A stretch of 64,000 nt of DNA from DATGLG01 sp035294245 (GTDB taxonomy: Bacteria > Pseudomonadota > Alphaproteobacteria > JACZXZ01): NCBI GenBank assembly GCA_035294245.1, contig DATGLG010000065.1, forward strand, positions 20,409 to 84,408, given 5' to 3'. A model generated the notes under the pieces. The model searched no databases, had not been told where the DNA came from, and was given only the letters and a program-made list of their open reading frames with translations. The translations under genes and the position numbers were made by a program. Below are positions 27,450-36,942 of the stretch, in pieces (the first letter of the stretch is position 1; every line of letters starts with the position of its first letter).

Positions 27450-28658
27450 ATGAGAATCCTCAAGCTATTGGGAGGGGTTGCCCTCGTCTGCACGGTGGCC
27501 GGCGGGATGCGGGCCGAGGCGGCGACCGTCAAGCTCGGCGTGGTGCTGACCTATTCGGGCGTCAATGCGGAGGACGGGCAGCAGATCACCCGAGGTATGG
27601 AGCTGTTCATCAAGGAGCACCCGGACGCCTTCGGCAACAACAAGGTCGAGCTTATCAAGCGCGATTCCGGTCCGCCAACGGGGGCCGGCGCCAAAACGGC
27701 GGTGCAGGAGCTCATCACCCGCGATCATGTCGACATGCTCATCGGCTTCATCTTCTCGCCCGACGCCATTGCGAGCGCGCCGCTCGTGACCCAGGCCAAG
27801 GTGCCGATGATCGTGGTGAATGCGGGCACGGCCTGGATTCCGAAGCTTTCGCCTTATATCGCCCGCACCTCCTTCTCGATGTGGCACGCCGCCTATCCGA
27901 TGGGGGCCTATGCCGCGAAGAGCCTCGGCTGCAAGACCGCCGCTGTCGCCTATACGGATTATCCGCCTGGCAAGGACAGCTTGCAGGCGTTCAAGATGGG
28001 CTTCGAGAAGGCGGGCGGAAAAGTGGTCGACGAGATCCCCATGGGAAGCCCGTCGCAGGTTCCGGACTTCACGCCTTTCCTCCAGCGCGTCAAGGACGAG
28101 AAGCCGAATTGCGTCTACGTCTTCGTGCCGGCGGGCGAGCATGCCTCGGCAATCGTCAAGACCGCCGATGAGATCGGCCTTCGCCAGGCCGGCGTCAGGA
28201 TGATCGGCCCTGGCGACGTGATCCAGGACAACAAGCTCCAAGGGATGGGCAAGGCGGCGGTTGGCCTTACCGTGATGGGCCAGTACGCTGCCGACTATAC
28301 CAATCCAGCCAATCTCGCCTTCGTCAAGGCGTGGCACGCGGCTTACGGCGCCAATTCGACGCCCGATTTCATGGCCGTCTCCGGATGGGACGGCATGGCG
28401 GCCGTCGCCCATGTCGTCAAGACGCTCAACGGCAAGATCGATGCCGACAAGGCAATGAAGGCGCTCGAGGGCTGGACCTATGACAGCCCGCGCGGGCGCA
28501 TCGAGATCGATCCAGCCACGCGCGACATCATCCAGGACGAGCATGTCGAGGAGGTCTATCAGAAGCCGGATGGCAAGCTCGGCGTCAAGGTGGTCGAGAC
28601 GATTCCGCAGGTGAAGGACCCGTGCAAGGAGCTCAAGGTCGGCAAGTGCGGTCCATGA
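27450..28658 (+). CDS. Branched-chain amino acid/amide-type ABC substrate-binding protein
   Basis: A 402-residue periplasmic protein (signal peptide about 1-25, GMRAEAATVK). Two Peripla_BP_6 lobes follow: KLGVVLTYSGVNAEDGQQI at the start, VDMLIGFIFSPDA near 90 and YTDYPPGKDSLQAFK near 170. It starts a five-gene Liv operon with all transporter parts. Substrate not determined: Liv-type transporters carry amino acids, amides, urea or aromatic acids. Confidence 0.88.
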   Translation: MRILKLLGGVALVCTVAGGMRAEAATVKLGVVLTYSGVNAEDGQQITRGMELFIKEHPDAFGNNKVELIKRDSGPPTGAGAKTAVQELITRDHVDMLIGFIFSPDAIASAPLVTQAKVPMIVVNAGTAWIPKLSPYIARTSFSMWHAAYPMGAYAAKSLGCKTAAVAYTDYPPGKDSLQAFKMGFEKAGGKVVDEIPMGSPSQVPDFTPFLQRVKDEKPNCVYVFVPAGEHASAIVKTADEIGLRQAGVRMIGPGDVIQDNKLQGMGKAAVGLTVMGQYAADYTNPANLAFVKAWHAAYGANSTPDFMAVSGWDGMAAVAHVVKTLNGKIDADKAMKALEGWTYDSPRGRIEIDPATRDIIQDEHVEEVYQKPDGKLGVKVVETIPQVKDPCKELKVGKCGP

Positions 28659-28747
28659 TCAGCCTGGCCGCGTAGGTCACGGGTTCGCCGTGCCGAGCGG
28701 CAGCACCGACCAGCTCGCGCGATCCGAAGGAGAGGCCGAGCGGTAGC

Positions 28748-29620
28748 GTGCAGCATCTCCTCAACGTCGTCGTCAGCATCCTGTTTGACGGCCTGGCCTA
28801 CGCGATGATCCTCTTCATCGTGTCCGTTGGCCTGTCCGTGACGATGGGGCTGATGGGCTTCGTCAACCTCGCCCATGGCGCCTTCGCCATGGCCGGCGGC
28901 TATCTCGTGGTCAGCCTGGTCGGCAGCTGCGGCGTGCCGTTCCTCGCCGCTCTCGTCATCGCCGGCGTCGTCATTGCAGCAGCGAGCATTCCCTTCGAGC
29001 GGCTGCTCTATGCGCGGCTCTATAAGGCCGGCGAGCTCGATCAGGTATTGCTCACGATCGGCCTCGTCTTCATGGCGATCGCCGGCTACACCTACTTTTA
29101 TGGGCCCGAGCCTCAGCCGCTCAAGATCCCCGATTACCTCACCGGGCAGCTCGACCTCGGCTTCCGCGCCTTTCCGCGCTACCGCGTCTTCATGATCGTT
29201 GTCGGTGCCGTACTCATCGCTGCTCTCTGGTACGGCTTCGAGCGCACCAGTCTCGGCGCTAGGGTCCGCGCCGCCGTCGACAACCGCCGCATGGCGCAAT
29301 CGGTGGGGATCGATGTCGACCGCCTCTTTACCCTCACCTTCGCCCTCGGCAGCGGCCTCGCTGCGCTCGGCGGCGGGCTTGCCGTGCAGCTCGTGGGGCT
29401 CGGGCCCAGCTTCGCCATCCAGTATCTCGTCATCTTCCTTATCGTCGTCGCGGTAGGCGGGCTCGGCAGCATCAAGGGCACGGTGCTGGCCGCCCTCGTC
29501 CTTGGCATCTGCGACAATGCCGGCCGCTATCTCTACCCGAACGGCAGCGGCTTCTTCGTCTACGGCATTACCGTCCTCCTTCTTCTTATTAAGCCGACGG
29601 GACTCTATGGCCGCGAGTGA
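28748..29620 (+). CDS. livH: Liv-type ABC transporter permease (LivH)
   Basis: A 290-residue inner-membrane permease starting with GTG. About eight hydrophobic segments, with the family block GLMGFVNLAHGAFAMAGGYL (about 34-53) and ALGGGLAVQLVG late in the protein. Pairs with the LivM-like protein, whose start lies inside the last 14 bases of this gene. Confidence 0.88.
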   Translation: MQHLLNVVVSILFDGLAYAMILFIVSVGLSVTMGLMGFVNLAHGAFAMAGGYLVVSLVGSCGVPFLAALVIAGVVIAAASIPFERLLYARLYKAGELDQVLLTIGLVFMAIAGYTYFYGPEPQPLKIPDYLTGQLDLGFRAFPRYRVFMIVVGAVLIAALWYGFERTSLGARVRAAVDNRRMAQSVGIDVDRLFTLTFALGSGLAALGGGLAVQLVGLGPSFAIQYLVIFLIVVAVGGLGSIKGTVLAALVLGICDNAGRYLYPNGSGFFVYGITVLLLLIKPTGLYGRE

Positions 29621-30620
29621 GCGCACGGTCGATGCAGGGGCCGAGGCGGCCGCCTTCTTCCTGCGGCGGCACTACTTCCGCGCGGCGGAGATGCTGCCAT
29701 GGCTCGCAGCACTCGCGGCCTATTTCCTCTTTCCTGACTACATGGCCTTCGGCACCCAGCTCCTCATCATGGTGCTCTTTGCCCTCTCCCTCGACCTCAT
29801 CTTGGGTTATGCCGGGATCGTGAGCTTGGGGCACGCCGCCTTCTTCGGCACCGGCGCCTATGCGGCGGGACTGCTCTCGGCCCGGCTCGGCTGGGGCGAG
29901 CCGATCACCGGTCTTCTTGCCGCCGCGGCGGCCGCGGCGGCCGTAGGCTTCGCCTCGGGCTGGCTGCTCCTCCGCTATCGTGGCCTCACGCTCCTGATGC
30001 TTACGCTTGCGACCGCCATCCTGCTGCAGGAGCTCGGCAATGCGCGGGCCGATATCACCGGAGGCTTCGAGGGGATCACCGGCATCACGATCTGGCCGCT
30101 CTTCGGCCGCTTCGATTACGATCTCTACGGCCACACCTATTATCTCTATTCCCTTGCCGTGCTGTTCCTTCTCTTCTTGGCAGTACGAAGGATCGTCTAT
30201 TCGCCCTTCGGGCAGGCGCTCATCGGCATTCGCGAAAACGTGCGGCGCATGCATGCGATCGGCTCGCCGGTGCATCGCCGACTCGTCACCGCCTACACCA
30301 TCAGTGCCGCCATCGCCGGAGTCGCGGGCGGGCTCTTCGCGCAATCGAATGCCTTCGTGACCCTCGGCGTGTTGGGCTTCGAGCGGTCCGCCTCGGTGCT
30401 CGTCATGCTTATCCTGGGCGGCGCAGGCCGACTCTACGGCGCCTTCGTGGGAGCCGCGGTCTATATGCTGCTCGAGGACAACCTCGCCAAGCTCAGCCCC
30501 GAATTCTGGCAGTTCGGCATCGGGCTCCTCCTCGTGCTCACGGTGCTCTTTGCGCGGCGTGGCCTGCTCGGGCTCTGCGAGGCGGCGGGGGCGCGGCTGC
30601 GGCCGCGTGACCGCACATGA
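29607..30620 (+). CDS. livM: Liv-type ABC transporter permease (LivM)
   Basis: A 337-residue permease. The ATG at 29607 overlaps livH by 14 bases; a longer frame upstream is a shadow. Conserved blocks are LDLILGYAGIVSLGHAAFFGTGAYA (positions about 57-81) and GGAGRLYGAFVGAAVYMLLE near the end. Overlaps the following ATPase start by ATGA. Confidence 0.88.
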   Translation: MAASERTVDAGAEAAAFFLRRHYFRAAEMLPWLAALAAYFLFPDYMAFGTQLLIMVLFALSLDLILGYAGIVSLGHAAFFGTGAYAAGLLSARLGWGEPITGLLAAAAAAAAVGFASGWLLLRYRGLTLLMLTLATAILLQELGNARADITGGFEGITGITIWPLFGRFDYDLYGHTYYLYSLAVLFLLFLAVRRIVYSPFGQALIGIRENVRRMHAIGSPVHRRLVTAYTISAAIAGVAGGLFAQSNAFVTLGVLGFERSASVLVMLILGGAGRLYGAFVGAAVYMLLEDNLAKLSPEFWQFGIGLLLVLTVLFARRGLLGLCEAAGARLRPRDRT

Positions 30621-31375
30621 GCGCTCCCGTGCTCGACATCCGCGGCTTGAGCAAGAGCTTCGGGGCGCTTCAGGTGGCTCGCGACATTACCCTCAGCCTC
30701 GAGGCCGGTGCGCGTCAGGCACTTATCGGCCCCAACGGCGCTGGCAAGACGAGCCTCGTCAACCTTATCACCGGATTTCTCAAGCCCTCGCACGGCAGCG
30801 TGCATCTCCATGGCGAGGACGTGACGCGGCTTTCCCAGGCCGAGCGCGCGCGGCGCGGCATCGCGCGCACCTTTCAAATAAATCAGCTCTTCCGGGGGCT
30901 GAGTGCGATCGAGAATCTCTGCCTCGTCATCGGCGAGCGCACGGGAGCTTGCGACAACCTCTGGCGCCCCGCCGGCTCCCGTCGCGAGGTGATTGACGAG
31001 GCCATGGCCCTCCTCGATCTCTTCGGTTTGACCGGCGAGGCGCTGCGTCCGGTGCGCGAGCTCCCCTATGGGCGGCAGCGCCTTGTCGAGATCGCCATCG
31101 CGCTCGGCCAGCGGCCGCAGCTCCTTCTTCTCGACGAGCCGGCCGCGGGCGTACCCTCGGCGGAGAGCCACGTCATTCTCGAGGCCATCAATCGCCTCGA
31201 TAAGGAGATTGCCGTGCTCATTATCGAGCATGATATGGATCTCGTCTTCCGTTTCGCGCAGCGCATCACGGTGCTCGTTGCCGGCGCTGTGCTCACGGAG
31301 GGGACGCCCCAGGAAATTGCGGCAGATGCGCGCGTTCGCGAGGTCTACCTTGGCGAAGGGGTGCCCCGTGGCTGA
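30617..31375 (+). CDS. livG: Liv-type ABC transporter ATPase (LivG)
   Basis: A 252-residue ATPase: Walker A GPNGAGKTS (about 38-46), a LivG-type RRGIARTFQINQLF Q-loop and Walker B LLLLDEPAAGVP. The signature is degenerate: LPYGRQRLVEIAIAL replaces LSGG-Q, as in many LivG proteins (xYGxQR). Operates as a heterodimer with LivF. Confidence 0.9.
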   Translation: MSAPVLDIRGLSKSFGALQVARDITLSLEAGARQALIGPNGAGKTSLVNLITGFLKPSHGSVHLHGEDVTRLSQAERARRGIARTFQINQLFRGLSAIENLCLVIGERTGACDNLWRPAGSRREVIDEAMALLDLFGLTGEALRPVRELPYGRQRLVEIAIALGQRPQLLLLDEPAAGVPSAESHVILEAINRLDKEIAVLIIEHDMDLVFRFAQRITVLVAGAVLTEGTPQEIAADARVREVYLGEGVPRG

Positions 31376-32084
31376 GCATGCCGCTGCCCTCGCGCTCGAC
31401 GGCGTCTCCGCCGGCTATGGCGAGACGGTCGTGCTCGAGGAGGTTCGCCTCACCCTCGCCGAGGGGGAGAGCGTCTCGATCATCGGACGCAACGGAGTGG
31501 GCAAATCGACGCTGCTGGCGACCGTGATGGGGCATACCAGCCTCCATGGCGGCGCAATCCGCTTTCGCGACGCCGACATCTCGCGGCTCCCACCCCATCG
31601 CCGTGCGAGGGCAGGACTCGCCTACGTCCCTCAGGAGCGCGAGATCTTTCCCTCCCTGAGCGTCCGCGAGAATCTGGAGGTCGCAGCGCGGCCGGGGTGG
31701 TGGACGGTCGACGCTGTCTTCGCGCTCTTTCCTCATCTGCGCGCCCGGGCCGGCCATGGCGGCAATCAGCTCTCGGGCGGCGAGCAGCAAATGCTGGCGA
31801 TCGGCCGGGCGCTCATGGGCAACCCCTCGCTGATCCTGATGGACGAGCCATCGGAAGGCTTGGCCCCCGTCATCGTCGAGGAGCTGGTGCGCGCCATCGA
31901 GCGCCTCCGCGACGCCGATGGGTTGACGCTCCTTCTTGTCGAGCAGAACACGCATCTCGCCCTCGACATCTCACCGCGCGTCGTGGTGATGGATCGCGGC
32001 CGCATCGTCTATGACGGCGCGAGCGCCGCGCTGAAGCGCGACCCCGTGAGGTTGGAGGCGCTGATCGGCGTCAGCCGCGGCTGA
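31368..32084 (+). CDS. livF: Liv-type ABC transporter ATPase (LivF)
   Basis: A 238-residue ATPase. The GTG at 31368 is chosen: it follows GAAGGGG and overlaps livG by eight bases. Walker A is GRNGVGKST, the Q-loop AYVPQEREIFPSLSVREN, the signature LSGGEQQMLAIGRAL and Walker B LILMDEPSEGLAP, all standard for LivF. Last gene of the transporter operon. Confidence 0.9.
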   Translation: MAEHAAALALDGVSAGYGETVVLEEVRLTLAEGESVSIIGRNGVGKSTLLATVMGHTSLHGGAIRFRDADISRLPPHRRARAGLAYVPQEREIFPSLSVRENLEVAARPGWWTVDAVFALFPHLRARAGHGGNQLSGGEQQMLAIGRALMGNPSLILMDEPSEGLAPVIVEELVRAIERLRDADGLTLLLVEQNTHLALDISPRVVVMDRGRIVYDGASAALKRDPVRLEALIGVSRG

Positions 32085-32160
32085 GCTGCTCATTCTGCTG
32101 CAGGACAGTCTCGTGCTTTATGCTAATCTCCTTGCGGCTTACGAGATCGTGGGGGGTGCC

Positions 32161-32601
32161 GTGCGCCTGATCATCCTGGTTGCTTGCCTGGCTTGCCTCT
32201 GGCTCGGCGCCGCCCGTGCCGACGAGACGGAGATCGGCATGGTAAAGACGCTGAAGGGGCAGGTCTTCGTGACCCATGCAGGGGCAAGGGAGTCCGCCCG
32301 CATCGGAGAGAAGGTCTACCAGAACGATACGGTCGAGACGGGCGAGGACGGCGCCATCGGCATCACCTTCGTCGACAATACGACGATCTCCCTTGGGCCC
32401 CAGTCCCAGATTGCCCTTACGAGCTTCGTCTTCGATCCGCAGAGCGACAAATTCGCCTTTGCCGCCAATCTCGCCAAGGGCACCCTCATGTATGCGAGCG
32501 GATTGATCGGCAAGCTCTCGCCGCAATCCGTCTCGGTCCAGACGCCGGTCAGCACCATTGGCATCCGCGGCACCCGCTTCCTCGTGAAGGTGGCGCCGTG
32601 A
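32161..32601 (+). CDS. Exported FecR-domain protein
   Basis: A 146-residue protein. The GTG at 32161 gives a compact signal peptide (RLIILVACLACLWLGAARA) after a GGGGGG ribosome-site-like run; a GTG at 32113 is also in frame. The mature part is a lone FecR domain (GQVFVTHAG, IGEKVYQNDTVETGEDGAIG, TTISLGPQSQI, STIGIRGTRFLV). No anti-sigma domain precedes it, so it is probably an envelope protein, not a sigma regulator. Its stop overlaps the OmpA-like start (GTGA). Confidence 0.78.
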   Translation: MRLIILVACLACLWLGAARADETEIGMVKTLKGQVFVTHAGARESARIGEKVYQNDTVETGEDGAIGITFVDNTTISLGPQSQIALTSFVFDPQSDKFAFAANLAKGTLMYASGLIGKLSPQSVSVQTPVSTIGIRGTRFLVKVAP

Positions 32602-33185
32602 TCGCGTGGCGGCTGCCGGCGCTTCTGGCACTGCTCATCGCCCTCGGTGCTTGCGCGACGCCGAATTATGTCGTGCTTCTCGATAGCGGCCGGCCGAGCG
32701 CGGTGATCGTTTCCAATCGGGGTGGCGAGAAAGTGCTCGACAAGCCCGGCGAGGCCGTCGAGATCCCGAGCGCTGCGCGCGCCCCGGAGCCGACCACCCT
32801 CAGCGCTAGCGATATCACGAAGAATTGGGGCGACGCCATCGCCTATCAACCGCCGGCGCCGGTCAATTTCGTGCTTTATTTCGTTCTCGATACGACCAAG
32901 CTGACGCCGGAATCGCGCGCCGAACTGCCCAAGGTGCTGGCGCTCATCAAGGAGCGCCCGGCTCCTGAGGTGGCGATCGTGGGCTATACCGACCGCTCGG
33001 GTACCGAGGGCTATAATTATCAGCTCGGCTTGCGCCGCGCCGAGGCGGTGAAGCACGAGATCGAGGCGATCGGGGTCCCCGATTCGCTCATCTCGGTCGC
33101 CTCCTACGGCTCGCGCAATCCGCTCGTCGAGACGAAGCAGCCTTACGAGCCTCGCAACCGTCGGGTCGAGATCACCGTGCGCTGA
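32598..33185 (+). CDS. OmpA-family peptidoglycan-binding lipoprotein
   Basis: A 195-residue protein starting with GTG that overlaps the FecR protein stop. Lipobox LLIALGAC (Cys about 18). The OmpA C-terminal domain spans about 90-190: FVLDTTKLTPESRAELP, VGYTDRSGTEGYNYQLGLRRAEAV with the peptidoglycan-contacting Asp and Arg, and RNRRVEITVR at the end. Anchors the outer membrane to the wall; coupled with the FecR protein. Confidence 0.85.
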   Translation: MIAWRLPALLALLIALGACATPNYVVLLDSGRPSAVIVSNRGGEKVLDKPGEAVEIPSAARAPEPTTLSASDITKNWGDAIAYQPPAPVNFVLYFVLDTTKLTPESRAELPKVLALIKERPAPEVAIVGYTDRSGTEGYNYQLGLRRAEAVKHEIEAIGVPDSLISVASYGSRNPLVETKQPYEPRNRRVEITVR

Positions 33186-33198
33186 GCGGCGGCCCGGC

Positions 33199-34044
33199 TC
33201 AACGCTCGAGGCGCTTGAGCTGTGCCTTCGCAGCTTCGGCCTCGAGATAGGTGGGGGGACAGCCCTTGGCCGCCGCCTCGAACAGAGGCTTGGCTTGCTC
33301 CTTGGCGCCATGCAGGAGCTGGAAGGCGCCCACGTAGAAATTGGCCTCGCAGGTCTGTATTTTTTGCGTCCGGGCATCGCCGACGAGGGCCGCCGTACGC
33401 ACCTTCTCGGGGGTCGCCAGGCCGAGATAGAGGTCGATGATCGGCGCGGGCCAGTGCTTGGCATCGAGGGTCTGGGCATTGCGCGCGAATTCCAGCGCGT
33501 CGTCCTGGCCGGCAAAGGTGCGGGCGAGGTGGAGCCAGAGCACGGCGTAGCTGTCGGTGGGATCGAGGGCGACGGCGCGGCCGAGATCGGCGATGGCTTC
33601 CTTGACCTGCCCCGTATGGAGCCGGGCGCGGCCACGATTCTCATAGGCAAAGGCGTCGTCGGCATTGAGGCCGATGGCCTCGTTGAAATCGGCAATCTCC
33701 TTGTCGGTCTGCCCAAGGTCGCGGTAGACGACGCCGCGATTGTCATAGGCCGCGACGTAATCCGGCCGCAGCTTGATGGCGGCGCTGTAATCGACGAGGG
33801 CCTTGTCGAAATCGCCTTTGCTCCAATACGCGATGCCGCGGTTGTTGTGGACGATCGCGAGGTTTTCGGGCCCGAGGCTCCCCGTCTCGATCGCCTCCGT
33901 ATAGAGGCGGATGGCTTCGTCGACCTCGCCGCGCGCTTGCGCTTCGCGGCCGGCCTTGGCTGCATCTAGGTTCTCTGCTCTTGCGAAGGAAACGGGCGAT
34001 CCCGTTACCGCCAATAGAACGAGAAGAAGCAAAATTCTGATCAT
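33199..34044 (-). CDS. Exported TPR-repeat protein
   Basis: A 281-residue protein with a signal peptide (MIRILLLLVLLAVTGSPVSFARA) and about four TPR units in 30-175 (NNRGIAYWSKGDFDKALVDY, YDNRGVVYRDLGQTDKEIADF, YENRGRARLHTGQVKEAIADL). The C-terminal 100 residues look like the DUF-type tail of NlpI/Sel1-like periplasmic proteins and hold two conserved-looking cysteines. Convergent with the OmpA-like gene (13 bases apart). Confidence 0.82.
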   Translation of the reverse strand: MIRILLLLVLLAVTGSPVSFARAENLDAAKAGREAQARGEVDEAIRLYTEAIETGSLGPENLAIVHNNRGIAYWSKGDFDKALVDYSAAIKLRPDYVAAYDNRGVVYRDLGQTDKEIADFNEAIGLNADDAFAYENRGRARLHTGQVKEAIADLGRAVALDPTDSYAVLWLHLARTFAGQDDALEFARNAQTLDAKHWPAPIIDLYLGLATPEKVRTAALVGDARTQKIQTCEANFYVGAFQLLHGAKEQAKPLFEAAAKGCPPTYLEAEAAKAQLKRLER

Positions 34045-34228
34045 CGCTGCCCAAAAGTCGGTCGCGCCAATGGGTCGACAAAGGGACAATAGCGGCAAAG
34101 GCGCGGGTGGGGAACACGGCTTGCGCGCGGCATCGGACTGCGCTGGACAGCGGCAATCGCCTCGCCCAAATTAGGGGAAGGTGCCGCGGAGGCTTACATC
34201 TCCCGCGCCCATCGTTTCCGGGAGTGCG

Positions 34229-34720
34229 ATGTCCCGATCCGTCAGGCTCAAGGTCAATGGACGCAGCCATCTGGTGATGGCGGAGCCGGATACGCCGCTC
34301 CTCTATGTTCTGCGCAACGATCTCGCGCTCAACGGCGCCAAGTTCGGCTGCGGCCTTGCTCAATGTGGCGCTTGCACCGTCCTCATCGACGGTGGCCCGG
34401 TGCGCTCTTGCGTCACCGAGATCGGCTCGATCGGCGCGGGCGAGATCAACACCCTCGAAGGTCTCGGCACTTTGCGCAAGCCTCACCCCTTACAGAAGGC
34501 CTTCATGGAGGAGCAGGCCGCGCAATGCGGCTATTGCATCAACGGCATGATCATGACGGCGAAGGCTCTGCTCGACAGCACGCCGCAGCCAACGGAGGCG
34601 CAGCTCCGCGACGGCTTGGCCCTCAATCTCTGCCGCTGCGGCACCCATGGCCGCATTCTCCGCGCCGTAATGCGCGCGGCCCGTGAGATGGCCCAGGCGA
34701 AGGGGACCGGGAAATCATGA
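34229..34720 (+). CDS. Molybdenum hydroxylase small subunit, 2x[2Fe-2S]
   Basis: A 163-residue ferredoxin-type subunit. The plant-type cluster is bound by CGLAQCGACTVL plus the Cys in GPVRSC; the second by QCGYCINGM and LCRCGTHGR. Matches the small subunit of isoquinoline 1-oxidoreductase/xanthine dehydrogenase-type enzymes. ATG 34229 gives the expected short N-terminus; overlaps the large subunit (ATGA). Confidence 0.9.
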   Translation: MSRSVRLKVNGRSHLVMAEPDTPLLYVLRNDLALNGAKFGCGLAQCGACTVLIDGGPVRSCVTEIGSIGAGEINTLEGLGTLRKPHPLQKAFMEEQAAQCGYCINGMIMTAKALLDSTPQPTEAQLRDGLALNLCRCGTHGRILRAVMRAAREMAQAKGTGKS

Positions 34721-36930
34721 GTGCGCATCGCCTCACTCGCCGTCAATTCGGCAAGGCCGTTTCCGCCCTTGTTGTGGCCTTCAGCCTGAGCCCGCGGCGC
34801 GCTCTCGCCGCGGCTCCGGGGGAGCTGCCCGGCAGCCTCGCCGAGAATCCCTTGCTGGATTCCTGGGTCCGCATCAACGGCGACGGCACGGCCACCGTCT
34901 TTACGGGGAAGGTCGAGCTCGGTCAGGGTGCGCTGACCGCCCTGGCCCAGATTGCCGCTGAGGAGCTCGACCTTCCCTTCGCCCGTGTTCATATCTTCGC
35001 CGCCGATACCGCGAGGACTCCCGACGAGGGCTTCACCTCGGGCAGCCAGTCGATCGATCACGGCGGCACGGCGCTGCGCCTCGCCTGCGCCGAGGCGCGC
35101 GGCATTCTCCTCGACCGTGCCGCCCGGCGCCTCCGAGTCTCGGCGCAGCGGCTCCAAATCGCCGACGGTGTGATCACTGCGCCGGACGGACGCAAGATCG
35201 GCTATGGCGAGCTCGCGAGCGCGCCGATGCCTCACAGTCCCGTCGACCCCGCGGTGAGGCCCAAGCCACCAGCGCAACACAAGATCGTGGGTCAGCCAAT
35301 CCCTCGTCTCGACATTCCGGCCAAGGTTACCGGCGGCGAGATCTATGTTCAAGACGTGCGCTTTCCCGGCATGCTCCACGGGCGCATCCTGCGGCCGCCG
35401 CGTTATGGCGCCAGCCTCGTCGCTGTGGACGAGGCTGCGGCACGCCGCCTGTCGGGTGTCGTCAGGGTGGTACGCGACGGCAGCTTTCTCGGCGTCATAG
35501 CGCAGCGCGAGGAGCAGGCGATCAAGGCGCGGGAACTCCTCCTCAAGAGCGCCCAGTGGCAAGGCGGGACGCCGCTTCCCAGTCCCGCCAGCCTGTATGA
35601 CGATCTCCTTGCATTGCCAATGGAGAGCACCGTCATCGCCAACAGAGGGAGCGCCGCTAGCGAGGCCGCCAAGACGCTCGAGGCCACCTATACGCGGCCC
35701 TACATCGCTCATGCCTCGATCGGCCCCTCCTGCGCCGTTGCCAAGTTCAAGGGCGGCAAGCTCAGGGTGTGGTCCCATACGCAAGGGGTTTTCCCCTTGC
35801 GCCGCGACCTTGCCAAAGCCCTGAACATGGCCGTCGACGATATCCGCGTTACGCATGTTCAAGGCTCGGGCTGCTACGGCCATAACGGCGCCGACGATGT
35901 CGCCCTCGACGCGGCTCTCTTGGCGCGGGCCGTTCCCGGCCGCTCGGTGCGCGTCCAATGGATGCGTGATGACGAGTTCCGCTGGGAGCCCTATGGGCCT
36001 GCGATGGTGATGCGCCTGCGCGGCGGCCTCGACACGCAGGGCCGTGTCGTCGAATGGGACTATCAGGTCTTCAGCAACACCCATAGCACCCGCCCCGGCG
36101 AGCCCGATGGCAACAACCTCCTGGCGAGCTGGTATCTGGCGCAGCCGCAACAGCCGGCACAGCGACTGTCCGCAGGCGGGGGCGACCGCAACGCCATCCC
36201 CCTTTACGACTTCCCCAATCAGCGCGTGGTGGGCAACCTCATCCAACCCATGCCGCTGCGCATCTCAGCGCTGCGCTCCCTCGGCGCCTATGCCAATGTC
36301 TTTGCCATTGAGTCCTTCATGGATGAGCTCGCCGAGATGGCCGGCGCCGATCCGGTGGAATTCCGTTTGCAGCACCTCAAAGACAAGCGCGCGCGCGTGG
36401 TGATCCAGGCCGCGGCGGAAAAAGCCGGCTGGACGGCCGGGGAAAAACCGGTCGTTGCGGGGGAGATCAGCCGGGGACGCGGTATCGGCTTCGCCAAGTA
36501 CAAGAACCTCGCCTGCTATGTCGCCGTGGTGGCCATGGTGGAGGTGGAGCGCCGAAGTGGCCGGGTCCGCGTGCCGCAGGCCGTCGCCATCGCCGATGCG
36601 GGGCAGGTAATCAACCCCGACGGGCTGGTGAATCAGATCGAAGGCGGCGTCATCCAGTCGACGAGCTGGACGCTCCACGAGGCGGTGCGCTTTACGCCGG
36701 ATGGCATCGCCTCGTGCGATTGGCAGAGCTATCCTATCCTCACCTTTCCCGAGGTGCCACGGGTCGAGGTGGCCCTCATCGATCGTCCCGACGCAGCGCC
36801 TGTCGGCGTCGGCGAAGCGGCGCAAGGCCCCACGGTCGCCGCGATCGCCAATGCCGTCGCCCATGCGACAGGGGGACGGTTGCGCGACCTGCCGCTCAGC
36901 CCCGAGCGGGTGAAAACCGCGCTGCATTGA
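34717..36930 (+). CDS. Molybdopterin-binding subunit, IorB-like hydroxylase
   Basis: A 737-residue molybdenum-cofactor subunit of the xanthine dehydrogenase family. It begins with a twin-arginine signal (TRRQFGKAVSALVVAFSL), so the holoenzyme is likely periplasmic. TGKVELGQGALTALAQIAAEEL and GSQSIDHGGTALRLA are conserved binding blocks, and the catalytic Glu is in GVGEAAQGPT near the C-terminus. This is the two-subunit type, with no FAD subunit beside it, as in isoquinoline 1-oxidoreductase; substrate unknown, probably a heteroaromatic or aldehyde. Confidence 0.85.
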   Translation: MSAHRLTRRQFGKAVSALVVAFSLSPRRALAAAPGELPGSLAENPLLDSWVRINGDGTATVFTGKVELGQGALTALAQIAAEELDLPFARVHIFAADTARTPDEGFTSGSQSIDHGGTALRLACAEARGILLDRAARRLRVSAQRLQIADGVITAPDGRKIGYGELASAPMPHSPVDPAVRPKPPAQHKIVGQPIPRLDIPAKVTGGEIYVQDVRFPGMLHGRILRPPRYGASLVAVDEAAARRLSGVVRVVRDGSFLGVIAQREEQAIKARELLLKSAQWQGGTPLPSPASLYDDLLALPMESTVIANRGSAASEAAKTLEATYTRPYIAHASIGPSCAVAKFKGGKLRVWSHTQGVFPLRRDLAKALNMAVDDIRVTHVQGSGCYGHNGADDVALDAALLARAVPGRSVRVQWMRDDEFRWEPYGPAMVMRLRGGLDTQGRVVEWDYQVFSNTHSTRPGEPDGNNLLASWYLAQPQQPAQRLSAGGGDRNAIPLYDFPNQRVVGNLIQPMPLRISALRSLGAYANVFAIESFMDELAEMAGADPVEFRLQHLKDKRARVVIQAAAEKAGWTAGEKPVVAGEISRGRGIGFAKYKNLACYVAVVAMVEVERRSGRVRVPQAVAIADAGQVINPDGLVNQIEGGVIQSTSWTLHEAVRFTPDGIASCDWQSYPILTFPEVPRVEVALIDRPDAAPVGVGEAAQGPTVAAIANAVAHATGGRLRDLPLSPERVKTALH

Positions 36931-36942
36931 AGACGGGCTGCC

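Noticed and set aside
32113..32160. Upstream GTG start for the FecR protein
   Set aside because: Adds 16 residues before a clean signal peptide and lacks a ribosome site; the inner GTG fits better.
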